DNA from: Pseudomonas sp. St316 | Lineage (GTDB): Bacteria > Pseudomonadota > Gammaproteobacteria > Pseudomonadales > Pseudomonadaceae | Direction: 5' to 3' | Length of the DNA stretch: 64,000 nucleotides | NCBI RefSeq assembly: GCF_018325905.1 | Contig: NZ_AP021901.1 | Location: forward strand, 1,860,001 to 1,924,000 | In this document: positions 1 through 5,620 of the stretch, piece after piece | Layout of the letters: every line of letters starts with the position of its first letter | Numbering within the stretch: the first letter of the stretch is position 1 | Notes under the pieces: generated by a model | Told to the model about the DNA's origin: nothing | The model's database searches: none | The model's input: only the letters and a program-made list of their open reading frames with translations | Program-made: the position numbers and the translations under genes

Positions 1-278
1 TGACGCTCTTGGTCGTTCTCTGCTTCGACGCCGAGTGCAGTCAGCGGATCGAGATTCGGGCTCCAGTAACCACGCGGGCCGGCTTGGATCTGTTCGAAGC
101 GTGTCCACTCCTGCTCCGTCAGACCCCAGCTTGCCGCCTGTTCAGAGTGCGAACGCTCCAGCGGAGTAGACTGCGTGTCCTGGGTCCGTGACGGTGTCGT
201 GACGGGGTTGCCCAGCGCAGCGCCCGTGCTCAGCAATGAAATGAAACAGACGATGGGGCTCAGCGGAGCTCTGTTCAT
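1..278 (-). CDS. TIGR03759-family ICE protein (3' end outside window)
   Basis: First 92 residues of a protein whose remainder lies beyond the left edge. It has an N-terminal signal-like hydrophobic stretch, then GLTEQEWTRFEQIQAGPRG and SPNLDPLTALGVEAEND. These match what I know of the TIGR03759 integrating-conjugative-element family, which lies beside pilL and a lytic transglycosylase in PFGI-1/SPI-7 type ICEs. The ATG at 278 lies 9 nt after the stop of the upstream gene, so it is probably co-transcribed with pilL. The molecular role is unknown; a periplasmic part in assembling the conjugation apparatus is inferred from context. Confidence 0.85.
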   Translation of the reverse strand, partial: MNRAPLSPIVCFISLLSTGAALGNPVTTPSRTQDTQSTPLERSHSEQAASWGLTEQEWTRFEQIQAGPRGYWSPNLDPLTALGVEAENDQER

Positions 279-287
279 GATCGCTTC

Positions 288-959
288 TCAAGGGAGGTGC
301 ACGGTCTGGTCTGGGTGAGCGGTCACCGCGAAGATAGCCGCGTTCGGCTCCAGCACCTTCAGTTGCCATGTGCCGAACTGCTCGCCGTTGTGCAGCAACT
401 GGATATCATTGAGCGAGCGACTGGTAGGAGGTGCGACCGCCAGAAAGCGCTCGCCACCGCGGTACTCAACGCTCAACACTGAAAATGGCGGCAGGAGCGG
501 GGCAGGCTTGGGCTGAGCGGTTTTTTTCGGCTTGGCCGAGGAAGGCGTCGGTGGTGGGAGTGGTGGCTGACTTTTGAGGTCCAGGAGTTGCTGCTCGACG
601 TGCTCAAGTCGTGCGCGTAGCGCGATCATGTCGGCTTCGGTAGCACGGGCTGCCAGACCATCGCGCAGTTCCTGTATCTCCTGCGCCCATTGATCCAACA
701 TCGGATCGAGGGTATTGGCCTGTTGCTCACCGGAATCGACCATCTGCTTCAGGTCTTTCAGTGCGTACTGCAGCTTCTCCTGTGCATCCATGAGGGTGCT
801 TGAGTCACGTTGCAGGGTATCCAGGGTCTGTAGGCGTTGGGCGTTCGCATTTTCCAGCTCGGTCACGCGTTGATACTGGTTATACAAACCACCACTCAGC
901 CCGGAGACCGCCAGGCAAAGTGAGCCGACAATGAGGGTTTGAAACGTCGTGGCTTTCAT
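288..959 (-). CDS. ICE-associated membrane-anchored coiled-coil protein
   Basis: A 223-residue protein with one N-terminal membrane segment (about residues 7-25), a long heptad-rich helical region (about 30-115), a Pro/Lys-rich linker (about 135-155) and a compact C-terminal domain beginning PFSVLSVEYRGGERF. The architecture suggests an inner-membrane anchor reaching into the periplasm, as in PilN/PilP-like pilus assembly proteins, but I cannot assign a named family. Its ATG overlaps the pilL stop codon by 4 nt (ATGA, 956-959), so translation is coupled to pilL. A role in the conjugative type IV pilus or mating channel is inferred from this position only. Confidence 0.75.
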   Translation of the reverse strand: MKATTFQTLIVGSLCLAVSGLSGGLYNQYQRVTELENANAQRLQTLDTLQRDSSTLMDAQEKLQYALKDLKQMVDSGEQQANTLDPMLDQWAQEIQELRDGLAARATEADMIALRARLEHVEQQLLDLKSQPPLPPPTPSSAKPKKTAQPKPAPLLPPFSVLSVEYRGGERFLAVAPPTSRSLNDIQLLHNGEQFGTWQLKVLEPNAAIFAVTAHPDQTVHLP

Positions 960-1498
960 GGGCGTGCCTCCGGCTGATGGGCCGCGCTGGGTGCGAGCCG
1001 CACGACGGCAGCATCATTTTTTTGCCGTTCGAAGCAGACCGAACGGCTAACCTCATCGATCGTGAGTTGCCAGGCGGGGCCAGCCAGTACTTGTAGCGCG
1101 TTGCGTAGTGAGATCGGGCCGAGCCGGTAATGGGCGGCAGGCAGAGGCCGGGTAAACAGTATTTTTACTGGTTCGGCAGCAGGGCAGAGCGAATAACCTG
1201 AGCGCTGCAGCACGTAGTGCATCGCTTCCTGTACCGAAGGATTCAGGTTGGACGGAATGCTCACGTCAACAATTTGAGCGAGAAGATCACGTTGTTCCGG
1301 GGTGGGCTCGGTGCTGACCAGCGTATAGCGGCCATAGCGGAGCTCTGTCGGATGACTCTCTTCGGCTGTACTCCTCGAAAGCTGGGCCCGATTGGAACCA
1401 CCGGCATTCTCTGGACTAGTCGGCAAATGGGTGGGGATCTGCGCCGTGCAGGCGCTCAATAAACCCAGCAGGCAGACAGGCGTGAAAAAACGCTCCAT
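956..1498 (-). CDS. pilL: PilL-type lipoprotein of the ICE type IV pilus (TIGR03748-like)
   Basis: 180 residues. The N-terminus MERFFTPVCLLGLLSACTAQ is a lipoprotein signal with lipobox LSAC (Cys17). The body (RYGRYTLVSTEPTPEQRDLL, then a secretin-N-like segment ending RNALQVLAGPAWQL) matches the PilL N-terminal family of PFGI-1 class ICEs, a component of the thin pilus used in mating-pair formation. The lipobox fixes the start at 1498. The only plausible ribosome binding site, GAGG at 1507-1510, lies inside the 3' arm of a strong hairpin followed by six T residues (listed separately), which suggests that expression is controlled. The next gene overlaps the stop by 4 nt. Confidence 0.85.
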   Translation of the reverse strand: MERFFTPVCLLGLLSACTAQIPTHLPTSPENAGGSNRAQLSRSTAEESHPTELRYGRYTLVSTEPTPEQRDLLAQIVDVSIPSNLNPSVQEAMHYVLQRSGYSLCPAAEPVKILFTRPLPAAHYRLGPISLRNALQVLAGPAWQLTIDEVSRSVCFERQKNDAAVVRLAPSAAHQPEARP

Positions 1499-1500
1499 GG

Positions 1501-1542
1501 AAAAAACCTCATGTCAGATTCAGTGCAGAACCTGACATGAGG
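1501..1542 (-). terminator. Intrinsic terminator/attenuator overlapping the pilL ribosome binding site
   Basis: An 11-bp perfect stem (1507-1517 with 1532-1542; CCTCATGTCAG) with a 14-nt loop, read leftwards into TTTTTT (1506-1501) and then CC-ATG of pilL. It has the form of a classic Rho-independent terminator for the gene ending at 1605. The GAGG of the 3' arm is also the only ribosome binding site for pilL, so folding would block both read-through and translation. Confidence 0.8.
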
Positions 1543-1604
1543 TGAAGGAGCGATTCAGTGAGTAAGTTGATTCAAGACGGGTCGTGTTTAAGTTGAACGC
1601 GTTG

Positions 1605-2351
1605 CTATTCGTCATAAATGGCGAGCCCATCCAAGACGGCAGCGTCGGGGTCGAAAATCAACAACCTCACATCCGCCAATGCCGCCAGATACAGTACGTT
1701 GACCAGGGCTTCCGGTGTGCCAGCGTCGAGCTGCTCCTGCCTCAGCGATGTGTAAGGACTGCCCTCAATCTTCATCAGATTTTCGTCGGTCCAGGGCGTG
1801 CCGACCAGCTTACACCCGAGGCCATTGCCGTCTGGCAGGGCGAAGGGTTCAAACAGCAGACCGGTTGGTCCGGAGTTGAAATTGCTAGCCCGGCGTTCCA
1901 AGTAGCGCAACGCCTCTTCAGTGAGGTGTGCGGTACTGATCTCCCAGGCTCGACTGTAGTGTCCTGTGTCGAAGCTCAAACGGTGGACCATGGCTTGGGC
2001 TTCTTCCTGGGAGTAAAGGTCACCGACATGATGTCGTTCGTTGAGCATCTCGCCAGTCACGGCATAGATCACTTCCCGCACCAGCCCGGTGGACTGGAAG
2101 TGTTCATCCAATTCATCCGGAATGGCCTGACCCTCGCTGATCAGAGCGAAGTCGTCGTTGAACAGGCAGGCGAACAGTTCCAGCGCATCGTTGGGTAGAT
2201 GAGCTTGTGAGTCGTGTATGGAGCGAAAGCAGGGAGGGCAGTCGTTCGCGTAGGTGATTTGCAGCAGCCGTTCAATAAATAGATTGTCATAGCCGCGAAC
2301 GAATGGGTTTGAGGCCCCCAGCATGGCTGGGGCTTGGGTAGTGGAGTTCAT
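1605..2351 (-). CDS. ICE-associated hypothetical protein (248 aa)
   Basis: Acidic, soluble 248-residue protein with no signal peptide or membrane segment. I recognise no catalytic motif. Proteins of this kind occur beside radC and DUF3577 genes in PFGI-1-like ICEs and may belong to the DUF5983 group, but that is a weak recollection. The ATG at 2351 is preceded by GGAG at 8-nt spacing. A UUCG-capped hairpin at 2380-2397 separates it from radC upstream, and a strong terminator lies at 1501-1542 downstream, so it may form a short transcription unit of its own. Confidence 0.7.
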   Translation of the reverse strand: MNSTTQAPAMLGASNPFVRGYDNLFIERLLQITYANDCPPCFRSIHDSQAHLPNDALELFACLFNDDFALISEGQAIPDELDEHFQSTGLVREVIYAVTGEMLNERHHVGDLYSQEEAQAMVHRLSFDTGHYSRAWEISTAHLTEEALRYLERRASNFNSGPTGLLFEPFALPDGNGLGCKLVGTPWTDENLMKIEGSPYTSLRQEQLDAGTPEALVNVLYLAALADVRLLIFDPDAAVLDGLAIYDE

Positions 2352-2379
2352 GAGTATTTCTCCAGGATGAAAATGAACA

Positions 2380-2397
2380 AGGCGCCCGAAGGCGCCT
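2380..2397 (-). terminator. UUCG-capped hairpin after radC
   Basis: Perfect 7-bp stem AGGCGCC/GGCGCCT. On the minus strand the loop is TTCG, a very stable tetraloop. It lies 8 nt after the radC stop and is followed by the T-rich TTGTTCATTTTC. It fits a terminator or mRNA-stabilising hairpin. Confidence 0.6.
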
Positions 2398-2404
2398 GTA
2401 AGGG

Positions 2405-2899
2405 TTAAAGCCAGCCGTATTCGGCAAGAGAAAGTGGGCGACCTTCACCCACGATGAAGTGATCCAGTACGCGCACTTCGATCAAATCCAACGCCGCTTT
2501 CAACCGTGCGGTCAAGGCGCGATCCGCCAGGCTGGGTTCCGTGCAACCGGAGGGGTGGTTGTGGCAGACAATGGCCGCTGCTGCGTTATGTGCGAGGGAG
2601 CGCTTGACAACTTGGCGGGGATAAACACTGGCGCCATCGATGCTGCCGTGAAAGAGGATCTCGAATGCCAGAACGCGATGGCGGGCATCGAGAAAAATCA
2701 CACCAAAAACTTCATGCTCTTGTTGCGCAAGATGAAGTTTCAGATATGAGGCCACGGCGTCAGGTGACGTCAGGTTGGGGCCGCGGGTGAACAGCCGACG
2801 ATCCAGAATGTGCAGCGCTTCGTCGATTAGCTGGTTTTCCTGGGCGATACGATCAGCCTCGACATCCGAGGTTTCAATCAGGGTGAGTGGGGTGCTCAT
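2405..2899 (-). CDS. radC: RadC-family JAB/MPN-domain protein
   Basis: 164 residues from the ATG at 2899, chosen because GGAGG lies 6 nt upstream; a longer frame up to 3046 has no such signal. The JAMM-type metal motif is clear: HNHPSG followed by an Asp ten residues on ([14 protein letters not shown]). [15 protein letters not shown] and LDHFIVGEG are standard RadC-core segments. The N-terminal helix-hairpin-helix of chromosomal RadC is missing, as is usual for the short RadC copies of ICEs, prophages and plasmids. Biochemical function is unproven for the family; a zinc-dependent hydrolase acting on DNA or protein is the usual inference. Confidence 0.93.
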   Translation of the reverse strand: MSTPLTLIETSDVEADRIAQENQLIDEALHILDRRLFTRGPNLTSPDAVASYLKLHLAQQEHEVFGVIFLDARHRVLAFEILFHGSIDGASVYPRQVVKRSLAHNAAAAIVCHNHPSGCTEPSLADRALTARLKAALDLIEVRVLDHFIVGEGRPLSLAEYGWL

Positions 2900-2935
2900 G
2901 GCGTACCTCCGAAGGGAACAATCCGGGGGTACACA

Positions 2936-2960
2936 CCTGAGGGGAGTGTTGTCCCCGAGG
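2936..2960 (-). other. Hairpin upstream of radC
   Basis: GGGGA (2941-2945) and TCCCC (2952-2956) pair round a 6-nt loop, and CCT/AGG extend the stem across a small internal loop. It lies about 40 nt upstream of the radC start, within the 5' leader. Confidence 0.4.
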
Positions 2961-2999
2961 TGGATATAGAGTGACGGGCATTGCCCGATGACGCGCTGT

Positions 3000-3257
3000 T
3001 TACAGCCGAGTGAATCGGTGGCGTTGTCCGTGCAGGTGTGAATCACAACCGTCGCAGGGCAATGGAGAGGCAGTTCTTATACCCTGGCCAGTTTCGGGGT
3101 CGAAGTCGGCACTGATGGGCATTAGCCGAACCAGCCCAAGATGGAGGTCAGCAATGCGTTTTGCGATCTCATCTGTCGTGTAGTAGAGCGATAACGTGCT
3201 GTAGTCCTCGTAAGCCGCAGCGAACAGGCAATCGTCGCAAAGCCAGAAGGATTCCAT
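3000..3257 (-). CDS. Small zinc-ribbon-like ICE protein (85 aa)
   Basis: 85 residues carrying two CxxC pairs (CDDC near residue 7 and CDGC near residue 69), a spacing that suggests a structural metal site. The N-terminus [20 protein letters not shown] resembles small conserved proteins found between radC and DUF3577 in this ICE class; no function is known to me. The ATG at 3257 has AGGAG 8 nt upstream. A 9-bp hairpin (3284-3305) lies just before the ribosome binding site. Confidence 0.75.
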   Translation of the reverse strand: MESFWLCDDCLFAAAYEDYSTLSLYYTTDEIAKRIADLHLGLVRLMPISADFDPETGQGIRTASPLPCDGCDSHLHGQRHRFTRL

Positions 3258-3283
3258 ATGGGTTCTCCTGTGCAGATTGAAGA

Positions 3284-3305
3284 AAGGCGCTCGATTGAGC
3301 GCCTT
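3284..3305 (-). terminator. 9-bp hairpin between DUF3577 and the 85-aa gene
   Basis: AAGGCGCTC (3284-3292) pairs perfectly with GAGCGCCTT (3297-3305) round a 4-nt loop. On the minus strand it is followed by TCTTCAATCT. It is probably a weak terminator or processing hairpin downstream of the DUF3577 gene. Confidence 0.55.
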
Positions 3306-3326
3306 GATGTAAACATCGTGAATTGT

Positions 3327-3908
3327 TCAGGCGGACTGAACAGTACGTGTAGCGACACGGCGGGCCGTGCGGGGAGTGGGTGCAGATTCAGGTTCAGCCC
3401 TGGACTTCGCTGGGGTGTCGGTATCCTCGGCATCGGCATCAGCCGACGTTGGGGATGGCTCACTGTTTGGCGTTTGCTCAGCAGGTGCTGTTGCTTCCTG
3501 CCTGGCAGGCGCTTTGTACTCGAACGTGCCGTTGACCTTGATCCAGTCGATGTACAGCAGACGACCTTTCAGGCTGGCGCCCGGTTGGCCTTGTTTATCG
3601 CCTTTCTCATAGAGAAATGGGTCAATCCACAGGTCGCCGATACGGAACGACAGCAAGACCTTTTTCTCGGCTTTGACGGCGTCCATATAGAGGCGAATCA
3701 AACGTTCAGCTTCGCCTCCTGCGACTTTGCAGTCGAAACGGGTGTATTCCACTGCATCAGTGGCACCATGCAGAGCGGCGATATCGCAGGCCATGAACGG
3801 CTGGCCGCGGCGGACTTGTACTTCACGGACACGGTTGAGGTAGCCGATACCGACGGTGTGCAGATTGAAGTAAGTAGTTGCTTCTTGGGATTGGTTGGCG
3901 TGGGCCAT
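3327..3908 (-). CDS. STY4534-family ICE replication-associated protein (DUF3577)
   Basis: 193 residues. Residues about 10-125 (YFNLHTVGIGYLNRVREV, FMACDIAALHGA, YTRFDCKV, LKGRLLYIDWIKVNG) match the DUF3577/STY4534 family of PFGI-1 and SPI-7 ICEs. The family resembles single-strand-binding-like accessory proteins and is thought to act in element replication or transfer. The tail (about 130-193) is a low-complexity Pro/Ala/Glu region, a common place for divergence. The start at 3908 has AGGAG at 8 nt. A strong promoter candidate 340 nt upstream implies a long hairpin-rich leader (listed separately). Confidence 0.88.
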   Translation of the reverse strand: MAHANQSQEATTYFNLHTVGIGYLNRVREVQVRRGQPFMACDIAALHGATDAVEYTRFDCKVAGGEAERLIRLYMDAVKAEKKVLLSFRIGDLWIDPFLYEKGDKQGQPGASLKGRLLYIDWIKVNGTFEYKAPARQEATAPAEQTPNSEPSPTSADADAEDTDTPAKSRAEPESAPTPRTARRVATRTVQSA

Positions 3909-4247
3909 GGTGGTTCTCCTGTTTCAAGGGAAAACGGCGACGCACAGCCCCTGACGGGGAAGTGAGTCCCCGTCAGGGTGGGTTAGGTGAAGGCGAACGA
4001 TGAACGACTCGTCACCGGCAAGCCGATGACCATCAGATCGATGCGCCTGGAGAATAGGGGGGCAGCAGAGGAGAAATCCGCAGCATATCTGCGGACCTAG
4101 GGTAGTGGGCATTCATCACCGCTGAAGCGGTAATCGTGCGAGCCTCCGAATGCTGATCGCACTTGGGTAAACCACCACAAGCGTGGCGTAGCCTTGAAGG
4201 TTCAAGCTACCTGGGCTGGGCTGTCAACGACAGCGAACCACACCCTT
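3909..4247 (-). promoter_or_regulatory. Long structured 5' leader of the DUF3577 gene
   Basis: No convincing coding frame. If transcription starts from the promoter at 4248-4276, the leader is about 330 nt. It contains five inverted repeats: CTGTC/GACAG (4221-4233), GTAGC-CTTGAA/TTCAAGCTAC (4188-4210), ACCGCT/AGCGGT (4118-4131), CCGCAG/CTGCGG (4078-4094) and a perfect 12-bp stem CCCTGACGGGGA (3949-3978). It could be a riboregulatory leader, or a replication/transfer origin region; the sequence does not settle which. Confidence 0.5.
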
Positions 4248-4276
4248 TATATAAGCCTGTCACAGGGGCGCGTCAA
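4248..4276 (-). promoter_or_regulatory. Sigma-70 promoter candidate for DUF3577
   Basis: On the minus strand there is TTGACG (4276-4271), a 17-nt spacer and TATATA (4253-4248). This is the best promoter-like match in the gap, pointing at the DUF3577 gene. Confidence 0.6.
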
Positions 4277-4371
4277 GGCGCCGCAACCCGTTTTTTATGG
4301 CCGGAATTCAGTGGCAATCACTGGACGGAAGAAAGTGAAGAGTAGGCCTGGCGGGGTGCCAGGCGAGGAAT

Positions 4372-4392
4372 AAAAAAAGCCACCTTAGGCGG
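4372..4392 (-). terminator. Intrinsic terminator of the putative RNA
   Basis: Minus strand: CCGCC-TAA-GGTGG (one G-U pair) followed by C and seven T residues (4378-4372). The stem is short but the T tract is strong. A second hairpin (GCCTGG/CCAGGC, 4346-4364) follows. Confidence 0.6.
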
Positions 4393-4722
4393 TCTGACGC
4401 AGTCGACAAGCTCCTCGCAAAACTTTATTAACTGCGCCATGATTCGCCAACCGACCCTTATCGTGGCCTGGGTCGGAATACGCTGGCACGCATCCGCGCA
4501 CAAAGGGTGCCCAGTGTTTCCCCGGCGGGCTCCGGGATTGAATGTGATCGCCGTAGCGGATGACCGCTGATGCCTGGCAGAGGCAACAGTGGTCATCCGC
4601 CACATTGATCCGGTCGAGCACAAAGCGGGAATGAAATTCCGCAGAAGAGAAGGCTCCGAACTCAGGGAGTCCAACCGAGCTGCCCGGAGCGAATCGGTCT
4701 TGGGTCGCCGTAGCGATGATCC
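4372..4722 (-). ncRNA. Putative ICE-encoded structured RNA, about 350 nt
   Basis: A promoter-like pair (4729-4758), a long hairpin (4541-4606) and an intrinsic terminator (4372-4392) lie in order on the minus strand in a stretch without a convincing gene. The hairpin pairs GCGGATGACC (4556-4565) with GGTCATCCGC (4591-4600). It extends inwards through CTG/CAG and TGCCT/AGGCA, and outwards through AATGTG/CACATT across a 9-nt bulge. An open frame runs through the region (about 4735 to 4385) with a Cys-rich stretch, but it lacks an ATG and a ribosome binding site. The alternatives are a 3' untranslated region of the XRE gene or a decayed gene. Confidence 0.45.
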
Positions 4723-4728
4723 TGAGGC

Positions 4729-4758
4729 ACTACAGCAGAATGGGTGTGGCGACGTCAA
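4729..4758 (-). promoter_or_regulatory. Promoter candidate for the putative RNA
   Basis: Minus strand TTGACG (4758-4753), 18-nt spacer, TGTAGT (4734-4729). It begins 18 bp after the stop of the XRE gene. Confidence 0.45.
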
Positions 4759-4775
4759 GCCAGTGGGCGAAGAGG

Positions 4776-5117
4776 TTATTTGCTACTGAGATGAGCGGCC
4801 AGCTGTTCGACGGTCGTCAGGATAAAGGCACGGTCGCTTTCTTGAAGGCCGCTCAGCAGGCCCGCGATCATCTGGCCCTGGTCGTTGGGGCGACTGCTCG
4901 ACTCCGTCAGCAGTTCATCCATCCGGCAGTCGAAGATGTCCGCCAGTTGCATCAGCTTGACCACGGAAAGCTCCACCACACCCCGCTCAAGGCGCGAAAT
5001 GGCTTCGCTGCCGATCCCCAGGCGTTCAGCCACCTCTTCCTGGGTCAGATTACGCTGAGTGCGGTGCTTCGCGATCATGCGCCCAATTTGGGCTTGGGTT
5101 GGATGTTTATGTGCCAA
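4776..5117 (-). CDS. XRE-family (Cro/CI-type) transcriptional regulator
   Basis: About 113 residues. A helix-turn-helix of the Cro/CI type occupies the first half (IGRMIAKHRTQRNLTQEEVAERLGIGSEAISRLERG written as consecutive short segments IGRMIAKHRT, LTQEEVAERL, GIGSEAISRLERG), followed by a helical dimerisation region. The start is unusual. No ATG precedes the domain; I chose the TTG at 5117, which has GGAGAG 8 nt upstream, over a TTG at 5138 that lacks a site. A 20-codon ORF with a good ribosome binding site overlaps this start (5107-5169). It is probably a repressor of ICE functions, possibly of the adjacent RNA unit or the divergent small gene at 5321. Confidence 0.8.
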   Translation of the reverse strand: MAHKHPTQAQIGRMIAKHRTQRNLTQEEVAERLGIGSEAISRLERGVVELSVVKLMQLADIFDCRMDELLTESSSRPNDQGQMIAGLLSGLQESDRAFILTTVEQLAAHLSSK

Positions 5118-5169
5118 GTGATGAGCTCTCCAATTCAACCCGAATGGTTGAGCAAAGACCCATTGACAT
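5107..5169 (-). CDS. Possible 20-codon leader ORF overlapping the XRE start
   Basis: ATG at 5169 with AAGGA at 5-nt spacing; encodes MSMGLCSTIRVELESSSLGT. It stops 11 nt inside the XRE gene, so it could couple translation to the weak TTG start. Small size makes chance a real possibility. Confidence 0.3.
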   Translation of the reverse strand: MSMGLCSTIRVELESSSLGT

Positions 5170-5207
5170 GAACATCCTTAACGGTTGAGTATCGACTTAG
5201 AAGGTTG

Positions 5208-5246
5208 TTATATTGACTGAAATAGCTGTTTGTCGCGACGTGACAT
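5208..5246 (-). CDS. Possible 12-codon ORF in the XRE leader
   Basis: ATG at 5246 preceded by a near-perfect ribosome binding site (GGAGG, 5-nt spacing); encodes MSRRDKQLFQSI. If translated it would be an upstream leader peptide of the XRE gene. Confidence 0.2.
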   Translation of the reverse strand: MSRRDKQLFQSI

Positions 5247-5320
5247 CTATTCCTCCAGGAATCAGAGGCCGAAGTGACCAGCGAGACTGAGCGGTCTGAT
5301 AGGGCCAAAGGGAGGTAAGG

Positions 5321-5584
5321 TTGAGCATGGATGAGCCGCGCGAGAACGTCATGGACCTGATCTGGGATCGAACACTGGAGCTGTTCATCAAGATCCATGA
5401 CTGCCCTGATAGCCCTGAACATCTCGAGAGCCTCGTTCATTGGCTAAACGAAGATCCTGCTCACCTGAAAGCGTTCAACGAACTGGGGCAGATATGGATC
5501 GCGACAGGCATCGCCTTGGCCCGTGAAATCGGACAACCGCTAGACGACTTGGAGAAGGATCAGGCGCCGTTGATGATGCACTGA
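5321..5584 (+). CDS. Orphan DUF4880 (FecR N-terminal-like) small protein
   Basis: 87 residues. The segment ELFIKIHDCPDSPEHLESLV followed by HWLNEDPAHLKAFNELGQIW matches the DUF4880 pattern seen at the N-terminus of FecR-type anti-sigma regulators. Here it stands alone, with no FecR domain and no membrane segment. GGAGG at 5311-5315 sits 5 nt before a TTG (5321) and 11 nt before the in-frame ATG (5327), so the TTG start is preferred. It is the only rightward gene in the ICE block and is divergent from the XRE regulator, which may control it. Function unknown; an interaction module is inferred. Confidence 0.65.
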   Translation: MSMDEPRENVMDLIWDRTLELFIKIHDCPDSPEHLESLVHWLNEDPAHLKAFNELGQIWIATGIALAREIGQPLDDLEKDQAPLMMH

Positions 5585-5620
5585 CAACACCCCCGAGGTC
5601 ATGTGAACGCCAATGGTGCC

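Noticed and set aside
4385..4735. Cys/His-rich minus-strand frame (ADDHCCLCQ...) that could be a zinc protein
   Set aside because: No ATG and no ribosome binding site; it would begin almost at the predicted transcript start. Kept only as an alternative explanation for the putative RNA.
4318..4758. 146-codon minus-strand open frame in the gap between the XRE and DUF3577 genes
   Set aside because: Three frames are open here at once, composition is Ser/Arg-rich as in random GC-rich DNA, no ribosome binding site is present, and it runs through a hairpin and a terminator.
5135..5440. 101-codon minus-strand frame upstream of the XRE gene
   Set aside because: It is antisense to the DUF4880 protein, whose family pattern and ribosome binding site are clear; the minus frame shows no motif.
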